Shown piece by piece: positions 10,901 through 22,900 of a stretch of 64,000 nt of DNA (within the stretch, counting starts at the first letter, position 1; the number at the start of each line of letters is the position of its first letter). Origin of the DNA: Podospora pseudocomata. Lineage: Eukaryota; Ascomycota; Sordariomycetes; Sordariales; Podosporaceae. The stretch spans positions 1,674,001 through 1,738,000 of the forward strand of contig NW_026946363.1 of assembly GCF_035222375.1 (NCBI RefSeq), in the 5' to 3' direction. The position numbers and the translations under genes were made by a program. The notes under the pieces were generated by a model. The model saw nothing but the letters and a program-made list of their open reading frames with translations. It did no database searches and was not told where the DNA came from.

Positions 10901-13900
10901 TGACGTGCCACTTGCGAGATCATTCGAGCAGCAATCATCTGGATTCGGATCTGGAGAGACCACGCCCCGTGCTTTCGCGGCTGACGAGTTTGCCCAATCT
11001 CCTGAGGCTAGGAGGAATGACATTGAAAGCTTGGAACAGATGTCACCTGTTAGATCTGTGCATCTCGAGAGCCAGTCCACCACAGATAAAGAGGATGACG
11101 TTCAAGATCTCGAGCAGCTCTCGCCAGTCGTTGTGCCCTTCAAAGCGCCTGCTAGACAGCTAGCCTTTGGTGATGAATTGGAGCTCTTGCCTGCGCTACC
11201 CGAGAGTTTGCCAAATTCACCTCTCGAAAAGGGCCCGTCACCATCATCTGCACCTTTGGTCTTTGGAGAACCTTTGGAGGAGTTGCCTTCTTTGCCAGAC
11301 TCTCCCATCCAACAATTGGCCAAGAAGGAAGCCTCTGCTTTGACCCTCTCAGAAAGCCGTGCTCTCTCGCCGCTTCAGGATGCCTCTACTCTGGATGTGC
11401 CGGTTGAGACTTTGGAATTGCCGTCTCTGGAGAGCTCCTACGGGACTTCAATTCACGACAAGAACTCACCTCACACTCGAGAAGATGGAACCGAACTCTT
11501 GCTTGCCTCTAGCGGACCTGCGAGCCCGGTACCCAGCACTATGCCACAAACCACAGAGTCGCCAGAGGTTGTTGAGTTGCCCGCTCTCCCTGACAGTGCT
11601 CCTGCATCTCCTGTTCATAACGTTTTGCCTGGCCACTTTGAGGAGATGGAGGAGTTGCCACCACTGCCAGAGAGCCGGGCAGATTCTCCAGTGCATATGG
11701 AATTGGCTTCTCCTCCTGTTGCAGTCTTGCCACATGCTGGAGAGTTTGAAGATGCATCTGCGCTGCCAGCTCTTCCGCAGGAGCAGCCTGGTACTCCTGA
11801 TCATGAGAGGTTTCCGGCTCTTCCCCGAAGCCGCGCCCCCAGTCCTGTTCCGTCAGCCAATTTGCCAGCTCTTCCTGCTAGCACTCCTGGCTCTCCAGTC
11901 ATCGACACGCTGCCGGGTCTCCCCGCAAGCAGATCACCAAGCCCCGTTTCTTCAGGCTTGTCAGTTTCCGATTTACCGCTTCCTGCGGACAATCGTGTTG
12001 GTTCACGCAGTTTCTCGGATTTGTCAGTCGTCCCAGAGCGTATGCTTGTTCCTGATGTTTTTGCGGACTTGCCTGCTCTCCCTGATAGCGAACCTGCTAC
12101 TCCTGTTCATACAGACCTCCCCGTTCTGTCTGAAACCAAACCTCTCAGCCCGATTGTTACAGCCCAGCCAACTACCTCGGAAAGCCAGCCTGCCGTTTCG
12201 GCCTCGCCAACTCTGCCTGAAAGTCGGTCTGCTACCCCTGTTGTCTCTGATGTTCTAGCTTCTGTAGAAGACGGACTCGGCAGCCCGGTCTTTGAGGATG
12301 TCTCAGTCTTCCCAGATAACAAGCCTCTTAGCTCTGTTCTTTCAGCCTTGCCGCCTCTCCCAGACAGCACACCGGAGAGTCCCGTGGTACCGGCTGAAGC
12401 TATTTCTGTTGAGGAAGAAGCTGTCATTGACGATGAAGTCGATCATCTTGACTGCAAATCTGCAGTCGTTGAAAGCGAACCTAGCAGCCCTGTCAGCTTG
12501 ACCCAGCAGGTGGTTGCATCGAGCAGGTCTCTTGGTCCTGTGTTCCCAGGCTTGTCTGCCCTTCCCAAGAGCCGACCTGCCAGTCCTGTTCTCTCGCCAC
12601 TGCCAGCTCGTCCTGACATCAAACCTGTTGCTCCAGTCCTTTCGGCTACGCCCAATTTTGCGGAAAGCAGACCGGCAAGCCTTGCTCCATCGTTTACGCC
12701 GCGTCCACGCTCTGGTAGTCATTTCTTCACTACTCTCTTCTCCCTGCCTGTTCTATCAGGCGTGCAATCTCTTTCAAAAAGCCGTCCTTCGTCTCCTCTT
12801 CAGAAACCAAGCTTGGCTAATGAGACTCTTGAAGAAATCCCCGCACTGCCACTTTCTGAAAGTGGGCCAGTCTCTCCCATCGAAGACTTGTCAAAGTCGC
12901 TGGCGGAGGCGCTCGAAAAGGTTTCAGAGTCGCGCTTTGAGGCAGAGAGCCGACCCGAGTCCCCTGTGGAGTTGGCAAAGTCTCCTGTCCAGACCTTTGA
13001 AGACGTTTCTCAACTCCCAGCTCTGCCTGACAGTCAGCCCGAATCTCCGCTCGTGTTGGCAGAATCGTCTGCTCGGACCGTCTTAGATGCCTCACCAACT
13101 CTCCCCCCCTCTGAAAGCCGGTCTATCTCCCCTGATCCAAAGCCTGTAGATTTTTCAGATCTGCCAGCCTTACCTGAAAGTCTGCCTATGTCTCCTGTTC
13201 TGGAACATCTGCCAGTGCTCGGCAATTCTCAGCCAGCCACGGAGGACCTTGTTGATTCAAATCCCGCCGTAGTGTCGAAGGAGACTCCAACTCTTCCCGA
13301 AAGCCGCCCTCCCTCGCCTCTCCACGACGTTGAGCTTCCCACTCTTTCAGAGAGTCGTCCTGATTCGCCAATCTTTGATACATTGCAGCAGCAATCTTCT
13401 CCTGTTTTCACGCCTGCTGTCCCACGGGGACTAGAGTCTCTGCCAGCCCTGCCCGAGAGCGAGTTGAATTCTCCAATTTTTGAGCCTGTCCTCTCCCGGG
13501 GGCACGAGTCTTTGCCCGCTCTTCCTGAGAGTACGCCAATTTCCCCTGTTGTTGAGCCGACCTTGGCTCAAGCGCCAGAAGTACTGCCAGCACTATCCGA
13601 GAGTAAGTCAATCCCACCTGCTGCGGAATCTATTCTTAACCCGTAATTAGATGCTCTTCCAGCCCCTTCAGACAGTCTACCGGCCTCTCCTCTGCTTGAG
13701 GTTCTCCCTATTTCGGAACTCGACTCTCTACCAGCCTTACCGGAAAGCAAGCCGGGATCCCCTATTATCGAGTCTGTTACTAGTCATGAGCTAGCGTCTC
13801 TCACTGTTGATTCTGGGGACACGTCAACTTCTCCTGCTCCTGAGCCCGTTCGTGCCACAGAACCAGAGAGCTTCTCCACGCTTTCTGAGACGGCATCACC

Positions 13901-16900
13901 TTCCCCTATTCAGCATACCATGGTTCGCCAGCTTCCTGATGAGATCCTCAACAATCTACCAGCTCTTCCCGAGAGCCCGCTTGCTTCTCCGGTTGAACGG
14001 CCTGTAGAGCTCCAGAGCCTCGAGGCTTTGCCATTCCCTGAAAGCCAGCCAGCCTCTGCCATCCAAGTTTCTGCCTCCAGCAAACATCACGAGTATAACT
14101 TGGATCAGTTGCCTGCTCTTCCCGAGTCTCGTCAGGATTCACCTCTACTCGAGCCCGTTCTGTCTGAGCACCAGGAGATTCTGCCTGCAGTTCCCTTGGG
14201 CGTGTCTTCATCACCCGTTCAAGTCCCTGTGCCACGCCAGTTCCCTCAAGACGACACAGATGAGCTACCGGCTCTTCCTGATTCTCAACCTGTCTCACCT
14301 GCCCATGCTCCCATCTCACGTCAGTTCCCTGATGAGTTTGCGGACAGTTTACCTGCTCTATCTAAGACCCAGCCAACGTCATCTGCTCAGGATAGCCTCT
14401 CAAGCCAGATTCAAGAGGCGCCTTTGGACACGCTGCCTGCTCTGCCGGAAAGCCAGCCAATGTCTCCTGTTCAAGATGTCTTCCCTGCTTTGCCTGGCAG
14501 CCGGTCTCCTTCGCCTTCTCAGCTGGCCCTGCCTAAGTTGGTCGATGCGCGCGATGAGCCTTTGGTCGACACGCCTGCCCTTCCCGTCAGACACTCATTT
14601 TTTCCGATCGAGGTTTCTGAACCTCGCCAACTTCCCAGCTTGGATTTTGACAGCTTGCCCGCTCTGCCTGAAAGCCAGCCAACCACCCCTGTGGAGGATT
14701 CTGGTTCAACTCAGCTTCATGGCCAAGATTTTAGCGACCTTCCAACTTTTCCCGATAGTCTGCCTGTATCGCCTGCTCAGACCTCTGCTCCTCAGCTACC
14801 AGCCCAAGATCTGGACAACTTGCCGTCTCTTCCTGAAAGCCGACCAGGCAGTCCTACTGTCCGGTCCATGCCCGCACCCGGTGATGCTCGACCATTGTCT
14901 CCTGTTCAAGCCCCTATTGAACAGGTGTTCAATGAAGGCGTTGAGACTCTGCCAGCCCTTCTGGATAGTCGGCCCGTGTCCCCCCTCGAAACTACGGCTG
15001 AGGCCGCTGTGGAGATCCCTGTGGAAGCTCCTGTCGAGGCTGCTGCTGATGCGTTCTTTGATGCTCTTGAGGCTCCTGATGAAGTTGCTGAGCATGATCC
15101 TCCGGAGGAAGATTTTAAGAACTTGCCAGCTCTTCCCGAAAGTCCGCCAACTTCCCCTGTTCCAGACCTTGCTTCGCCTCAACTGCCTCGCCAAGAATCA
15201 GATGACTTGTCAGCTCTTCCCGAAAGCCGATCTGTGTCTCACAATCAAGACCTTGAGGATATGCCAGTTCTCTCAGAAAGCCAGCCCATGTCACCGACAC
15301 AAGCTCCAGCTACACCTGAGTTGCCCAAAGAAGACTTGGATCAGTTACCAGCTCTTCCTGACAGCCCCTTCTTGTCGTCCGCTGAGGCTGCACAAGTACA
15401 ACTCGATGCAGTCGAGGTAAACCTGGCCGATCTGCCAGCTCTTCCTCAAAGTCGCGCTTCTTCACCTGTACACAAGCCTGTTCTGCCGCTTATCGTCACG
15501 GACTTGGAGAAAGCAGAAACTGTACCGTCGCCCAGATCAACTGGCAGGGAAATCGCGGGGGTGCAAGAGCAAGACTTCGCGACACTTTCTCAAGTCACAG
15601 ATGGCAACGATGCACAGATTTATGAGCCTCCGTCATCTTATTCCGATGTCAAGACGCCACCGAGCCCCATTACAAGGCGCGCACTTGAGAAGGAGAAGGA
15701 ACTGGATGATTTCGACAAAGGCAAGTCGGTTTTTGTGGATACTGCCGCTGCTGCCGGCCCTGCCAGCACTCTTGTTGTTGCCAACATGCGCCAGAACGGT
15801 TCTCAGCCAGACATCCAACGTCTGGGCTCTGAAATGCAGATTCCTCCCAGCCAAGAGAAGAGCGAGAGTGTCTATTCGTTCAATGAGGATGGAACATCTA
15901 CCGTTGCTGCGTCTGAAGCACCTACTTACCTTTCTGGGTCAACTTTCTACGAATCTCAGCTGTCTGAGCCGACCAAGAAGAAAGACTCTCCTCGCCAAAC
16001 TTTCAGTTCGCTTCTTGGGCTCTGGAGCAAGCGTGAAAAAACCCAGCCAGAACCGCCTGCTGTTTCCAAGGTCGTGGCTAAGGTGGTTCCTGCTACAACG
16101 CCTGAGGAGGAAATGTCTGAGGATGGTTTGGTTCCCAGTCCGACAAAGAAAGACAAGAAGAAGAAGAAACAGAGGAAGGGTGAAAAGGAGGGGAGTGAGA
16201 GTGGGAGTGGATCTCAGCAAGAGCAACAGAGAGGCGAATCGTCCGGCGGTCTCAACATTCTTTCGAGCAACCAGTCGACCAACGACCAGCCCGCATCGTC
16301 CATAGTCAATAAACCTGTTGTTTCTCGCTACCTGCCGGACGACGAACCGTCGCCTTCTCCTGACCAACAACATGATGAACCGAGCCATGACGCTGATGTT
16401 GCTCCTGAAACCGAGGAATTCCCGGTTCCTGACGAAATACTCCCTGCTGAAGAAGTCCCTGCTACCGAGGAACCACCCACTCCCGGCAAAAAGTCCAAGA
16501 AGAAAAAGAAGAAGGCTAAGAAGGCTGCAGCCGAAGCTGCAGATGTGGCTGAAGAGGAGGCTGCTCCCGAGGCTCCACCGCCAGAACAGGACATTGCGGC
16601 TGAGAACGTGGCTTCAGCAGAAACGCAAGCTCCGAGCAGCGGTGAGCTTGATGATTCTGCAAAGGATCAGGGCCCTGGTCCTCAGCCTCCGGTCAGAGAT
16701 GATGTGGATGATGTTGAACCTGCCGAGAAAGAGGAGCATATTGCAGCTGCACCGTCAAGGTCAGGTTCAATCTCAAGCCCTACCACGCCAACTTTGACCA
16801 GAGATATCACGAAGAAGGGCATTCTGTCTATGCTGCCGGCTGTTTCCCCCTTTCGTCCCGGATTTTGGGGCATCAAGAAGCAGGAACCGGCCACGCAGAC

Positions 16901-19900
16901 AATTCTTGAAGAAGGCCCTGAACTCCAAAGTCAGCAAACAGAACAGGGGCTGGGTTTAGGCGAGTCTAGCGACCGTTCCATTGAAGTGGGGCCTGCAGAA
17001 GACGTGCATAAGCCTGAAGCCAAGGAGGAATTAGGGTTGAATATAGCTAGCCTTGCGCTAGACACCGCTGTTTCTCTTGTTGAGAGCCCTATCCTGGTCC
17101 AAGACGAGGCAAAAATTGAGCATGAGGCAACAAAAGAGTTGTCAAATGAGAGAGAAGAACTGGTCAAGGCTGAGGTTGTCGATGTTGATGTTGATGATAA
17201 GGAAGAGAGCAAGGACACCGTGCGGAATGACGAAAAGGAAAGCACGTCGCGTGTTGTTGATGAACCAGTCGTTGCCCACGAGCCAGTCCAGGATGTCTTA
17301 GTACCGGAGATCACAGCAGCAGCGTCTGAAGATGTTGTTCAGGAGGAGGCTGTTGATGAGCCTTTGCCCATTACGGCTTCTGAGAATGTGGAGGTGGTTG
17401 AGCCTGCGGCAAAGAAGAACAAAAAGAAGAAGAAAAAGAAGAAGGCCGCCGCTACAGCTACTGAGAACCTGGAGACATCTAACGCCACTAATGCTACTGA
17501 ACAGTCAGTCTCGGAACTGGTCCCAGAGCCATCTGCCTCTTCAGGCCAAGTAGAGGAGGCCCTCACCGAGACTGCTCCTGCTGAGGAAGTTGCCCTCGCC
17601 GAAGATATCGCCGTTCTTTCCGAAGTGACCCCTACTGCTGAGGCAGTACCTCCCAAGGAGACTGCCGCTGCCTCTGAAGCTGCCTCGGCCCAAGTCAAAG
17701 AGATTCCCGCGTCTACAACAACCAGCAGTAAGAAGTCCAAAAAGAAAAAGAAGAAAAAGAACGCTTCCCAATCGACTGAAAATCTAACTACAGTCCCCAT
17801 TGTCGAAGAGCCACCCGTCCCGGATACCACTGTTCAGCACCCGTCCACGGACCCGGAGCCCGAGACCAAGCAAATCCCTGAGGATGCTGCCGCCATTTCG
17901 ATTTCTGCGGACGACGAGCTGCAAAAGGACGCAGACGATTCTCTCATAGACAAACAGGAGCCCAAGAGCATGGAGCAGCCCCTCGAGGAGCACAATATTC
18001 CCGGACAGGTCAGTCGAGACTCAAGCGAGCAACCCAACATTAGCCATGGCAGCGACAGTACAACACCAAGAGGTGAGGACGACAATAAACCACACCAGAC
18101 CGAGGCCCATCCCGTTTCTGAGGTTTTTTCATCATCGTTTTCACCAGCACAGTTGCCAGAAAAGAGCGTCCAGAACAACCAGGAGACGGTGGAATCTGCA
18201 CTCAATGAGATCTCCAGCGATCGACAAGATGGTGTTCCTGTTACTATTCCCCATGATTTACTACTACCTGACAATAATGATGCTGCTGTACAAGACGTCT
18301 CCAAGGAAGAACCAGGCTTTGACACGATTTCTTTGCAACAGGAACAGGACCTCCCCACCGCGCCACCGTTGACGACCGAAGCCACTCCGGAGCTGGAGCC
18401 GGTCATTAAGGAGGAGACTGACACTGGTGATGGCCTCGCCGAGACAAAGTCAACACATGACGTCAAGTCCGGCATCGGTAAGCTCAATATTGCCCCGTCA
18501 GAACACACACACACTATGATGCATCAGATGAACTAATCATTTTTCATATTCAGTCGAACGAGGTTTCACCGCCCCGCTCGTGGCTGCAGACAGTACCATT
18601 GAGGCCTTGACAGGTGGTGCATCTGGAAGGACTGCCGTTACCCAGTCAGAACCAATCGCTATTGAGGAGGCTGCAGCACTTGTACCGCTGCCGGAAGAGG
18701 TTGAATCTGATTTTCCCACTGATACTACAAGGGCAGAAGAGGAGAAGAGTAAGGAACACTAGAATTGAATACAAGAACATCATTTAGACTGACATTGACC
18801 CAGCACCGCCAATTGATGAAAACAAGGCCGCCTCATCCGTCGCCCAAGGCGAGGTTCAACAATGGCCTGAAGAAGGTCGGGCTGAAACACCTGCAGTACC
18901 TGCAGCAACTCCCCTGCAAGAACAACAACAATTGGGTGACATCGCAGTACCTCCCCCACAACAACCGCATTTGCAGCAACAAGAGAACTCGTTTCAGGCA
19001 CTACAGCCAATCCCAACAGCGGCTTCCCCCATTGACGCTACACAACTGCATGAATTGAGGCTCGCCTCTTCCCCAATCGGTGCCAGGCCTCGCTCGGTCA
19101 GCTTCGCCCTGGAAGCGATCAGCCCTGGCGCCTATACCCCCACGAGCAGCGGTGCCATGTCTCCTGTAACGGAGCACGAGTCGGAGGATGCATCTGGTCC
19201 TTCGTCACGTTACACTCTCCGGAGCAAGAAGAGAGAGAAGCGGAAGAAGTCTACTGCCCTGAAAGCTGTTGCTAGCCCTACGGATGAGGAACATGGATGG
19301 CTCAAAACAAACAAGCCAGCCTCGTTGGGGTTGGTTGACTCTCCTAAGCAACAGGCGTCTCCTTCCCAGGAGAGCTTTGATCATCAGCTTGGCACGGTAG
19401 CGGAGGAGACTACTTCTGCTATTGAAAATGATGCTGATAGCATTAGTGATGCAAGGTCGGTGCTGTCGTTGGCTTTGGGGAAGAGGGCGGAGACGCCATC
19501 GGAGTTTGGGGGAAGTATGGCTGATTCGGAGGGGACTGTTGGTGAGAAAAATGAGGAAGCTGGGCCTTCAGTGATGAATGGACTTTTGCTTGCGACAAGG
19601 TTGAAGAGGGTGGCGGGACGGTTCAGGGAGAGGAGGGAGAAGGCGGCAGCGAAGAAGAAGAGCGGGATTGCTTGGCCTAGCAGTGAGCAGGAGGAGAAGC
19701 AGAATGTGGAAGAGGAGGTTGGGAAGGAAGATGGTGAGAATCCCTTTTCTTTTGTATTATCGGATGAGAGTTGAAAAAATAAGAGAAGGGATTGAGACTA
19801 ATACATGCGTAGAAGTGATGGTTGAGGTAGCTGCACCTGACAGTCGATCTTGGGAAGTAAAGGAAAATGTTAAAGAACAAGCAGTTGCGACTGATGCCCC

Positions 19901-22900
19901 TTACCAGCAGGCAGAGCAGACTACTCAGGAAAAGGGAGTTGCTTTTGGAACCCCTCTATTTCAGCTCACGGAGCAGCTTGCGCAAAAACAAGCTTCGGAA
20001 CAACAGGAGGCAGTGGAGCAGGAAACGACCACTGCTGTTGTTCCTAGGGACCTCTCGCCCATTCCTGAGGAGAGCGCTTCTGAGCCTGAGACTGTCGCTG
20101 CTGAGGAGTCTGCTGTTCAAGACTCGACTCCTGTGGAAGATACCACCCATACTGCCGAGTTTACAACTGCGGAGGAGGTTTCTGCTCTCCCGGAGCAAGT
20201 TTCAAACGGGGAGTCCGCTGTCGAGCCTACAAAGACAAGGGAGCTCGAGGTTGCTCCCGAGCAAATACTTCCCATCGCAGAGCCTGTCAGCGCTTCAGAC
20301 GAGGCTGCGGTTGAGCAGTCCCCTCTTGTTTTGGGGGCTATTCAAGAGGGGCAAATCGAGGAAGAGGAGTCTGTGGTTGCTCTTGAGCCAACTGCTGAGC
20401 CTGTTGCCGAAGAGGCCCAGGTTGAGGTTGTTGAAGAGATTGCTCCGGTCGACAAAGCTCCTGCCGAAGAACCCGCTGTGGCCGAGGCTGAACACCGCTC
20501 AACGGAAGATCCCGCCACTGCTATTACTGAGCCTTTGCTCGAGACCGCTGTTGCTGCTCCAGAGAGTCTTGTTGAACCTGAAGTCCCTGTTCGGGTTGAA
20601 CTGCCAGTTGCCGATATTGGAGAGCCAGCTCCCACTTTTGAAAAGCCATCGACTGTTCCAGAGGAGATCATCGCTCCTTCGGTTGAAGGGGTCACTCCAG
20701 CTGTCGAAGTCAACATTCCTGCGCTTGAACAGAGCATCATCAAGCTTGATGACAGCACTCCTAAAACTCAGGGCCAAGAATCAGTCGTTGGCCGCAATAT
20801 CTCTTTGAATGCAGAGCCACAGCTTGAGCCCGAGGTCGTTCCACTTACGCAAGAGGCGGAGTTGTCAATAAGTGAGCCTGAGCTCACTCCTGCCATCCAG
20901 ATCGCTCCCGAAGCCCAGCTAGAACCCGCCAGCGCCGAGGTTGTGGAAGATGTCCCAGAGCAATCTCCCGCCGCTATCAAACTCGAAGCTGAAGTCGGCT
21001 CTGCCGTTACCGAACATGAGCAACTCCAACACCGTACAGATGAGCTGACGGAGGCGATGTCAATTCCGTTGCCAGTAGAGGTCGAGGACAATTCAGATCT
21101 TGTTCCAGTTGCTGAGCCTGAGCAACGACAACCTGAGTTCGATGAATTTGCGGAGGCTATCTCAATCCCATTGCCAGAAGACCCCGAGTCAATCTCTGAA
21201 CCTACTCTAGTTGCTGAAGTTGAGCAACCGCGACTTCAACAAGATGAATCGGCGGAGACTTTGACAACTCCGTTGCCGGATGAGGCTGAAGAGATCTTTG
21301 ATCTTATTCCAGTTGCTGAAATCGAGCAAGCGCAAGTTCGACTGGATATATGGGCGGAGGCTTTGACTGTTCCACTGCCTGAAGACTCCGAGTCAAAGGT
21401 TGAGGTTGAGGCTGATACTCCCCCAGTGATGGCTTCTGATGACGTTCGGGCTGTTGCTGTCGTTGAGAAGACTGCCCCGGTCGCGGTTGAAGAGCTAATC
21501 CCCACTGTCGATGAGTCAGCTCCTGTTGTTGAAGAGCCAATTTTTATCAGCGAGTCTGAGCAAGCTGTTGATGTCACGCCCACTCCTGCTGAAACGTCTG
21601 TTGAGGAAAAATCTCCCCTGCCGGAGAAGTCTGTCTCGGTCGCTGAAGACATTGCGCCCGCTTCGGAAGAGCCAATCAATCTTCTTACTGCCGATGAAGA
21701 GTCTGCTCCAAAGCCAGACTTTGATAGGGAGCTCGCCTTCGCCGCTGAGATTGCTCTTCCAGAGGCCACAGCTGACGAGATCGAACTGCCTGCTACACCA
21801 CCCGGACAACTCTTAGTCGACCAGGATCTCGTTTGGGCAACTGAGACCCCTCTGCCAGAAGACACAGCTGATGAAGTCGAACTGCCTGCTATCCCCGTAG
21901 AAGAGCTCTGGGGGGGTCAAGGTTTCGCTTTGGCAGCGGCAACCCCTCTTTCAGATGTCACCGAGGATGAACTGGACCTGGTGCCTACACCAACTAAAGA
22001 GTGCTCTGTGAATCAGGATCTCGCTTTAACAACTGAAACTCCCTTTCCAGAAGTCACAGAGGATGAACTCGAACCAGTTTCTGTGCCAGCAGTTGACTCA
22101 GTCCCAGTGCACGAAGAGATTTATACTTCGCGCGAGGTTCTTGCACCAGAGACTGAGGAGATCGCTCTTCCTACTGTTGAAGAGCTGATCACCACTGTTG
22201 TCGAAGAGGCTGCTCCTGCTACTATCGAGGAGTCAGTGACAGTCTTGGCTGAAGAGTCTCGGTCTGAGGTTCAACCTGTGGCCACTGTCGAGACAGTTGA
22301 AGGGCCTTTGGAAGTTTCTGAGATGCCCGTCGTTGAGGAGCCGGTCGTTCAAGGGCTTGTCCTTGAGAAGGTTATCGTCGAAGAGGTTGTTGAGGAAGGA
22401 CCTGCAGCTATTGAGAAGCCTGTTGCTATGGCTGAAGAGTCTGCGGCTACCGTTGATGAGCCTGCTGTTGTCGTCAAAGAGATGCCAGTCCCTGAGGAGG
22501 CTGTCGCTACTGTCGAAGAACCCAAAGTTAACATCCAGGAACCCGCCATTGCCGAAGAACCCGCCGTTTCCAGAGAAGTTCCGGATTCTGAACAGGTTTT
22601 GATCCCCGAAGCCACCAAAATTGACGAAGAGGTTCTCGTTCCCGAGGAAGAAGTCCTGGTGGAATCGCCAAGTCTCCCTGTCGTCGAGACAGCTCCTGAG
22701 GAACCTGCTTCAACTCCAGCCCCTGTGATCGAAGAGACATTCGAGTTGCCAGCCAAGAAGAAGAAGGGTAAGAAGAAGAAGAAGAAAGCCGCAGAGAATG
22801 AAGCTGAGATTCTAGCTGTTGCATCTTCAGCTAGCATCGAGGAGTCGACGCTAACAATACCGGATCTGACTGCCGAGCCAACAATTGAGGAGCCGACAAT

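Noticed and set aside
10291-15470. CRISPR-like or tandem DNA array
   Set aside because: The periodicity is at protein level with diverged DNA and no identical direct repeats with spacers; it is a coding repeat in a eukaryote.
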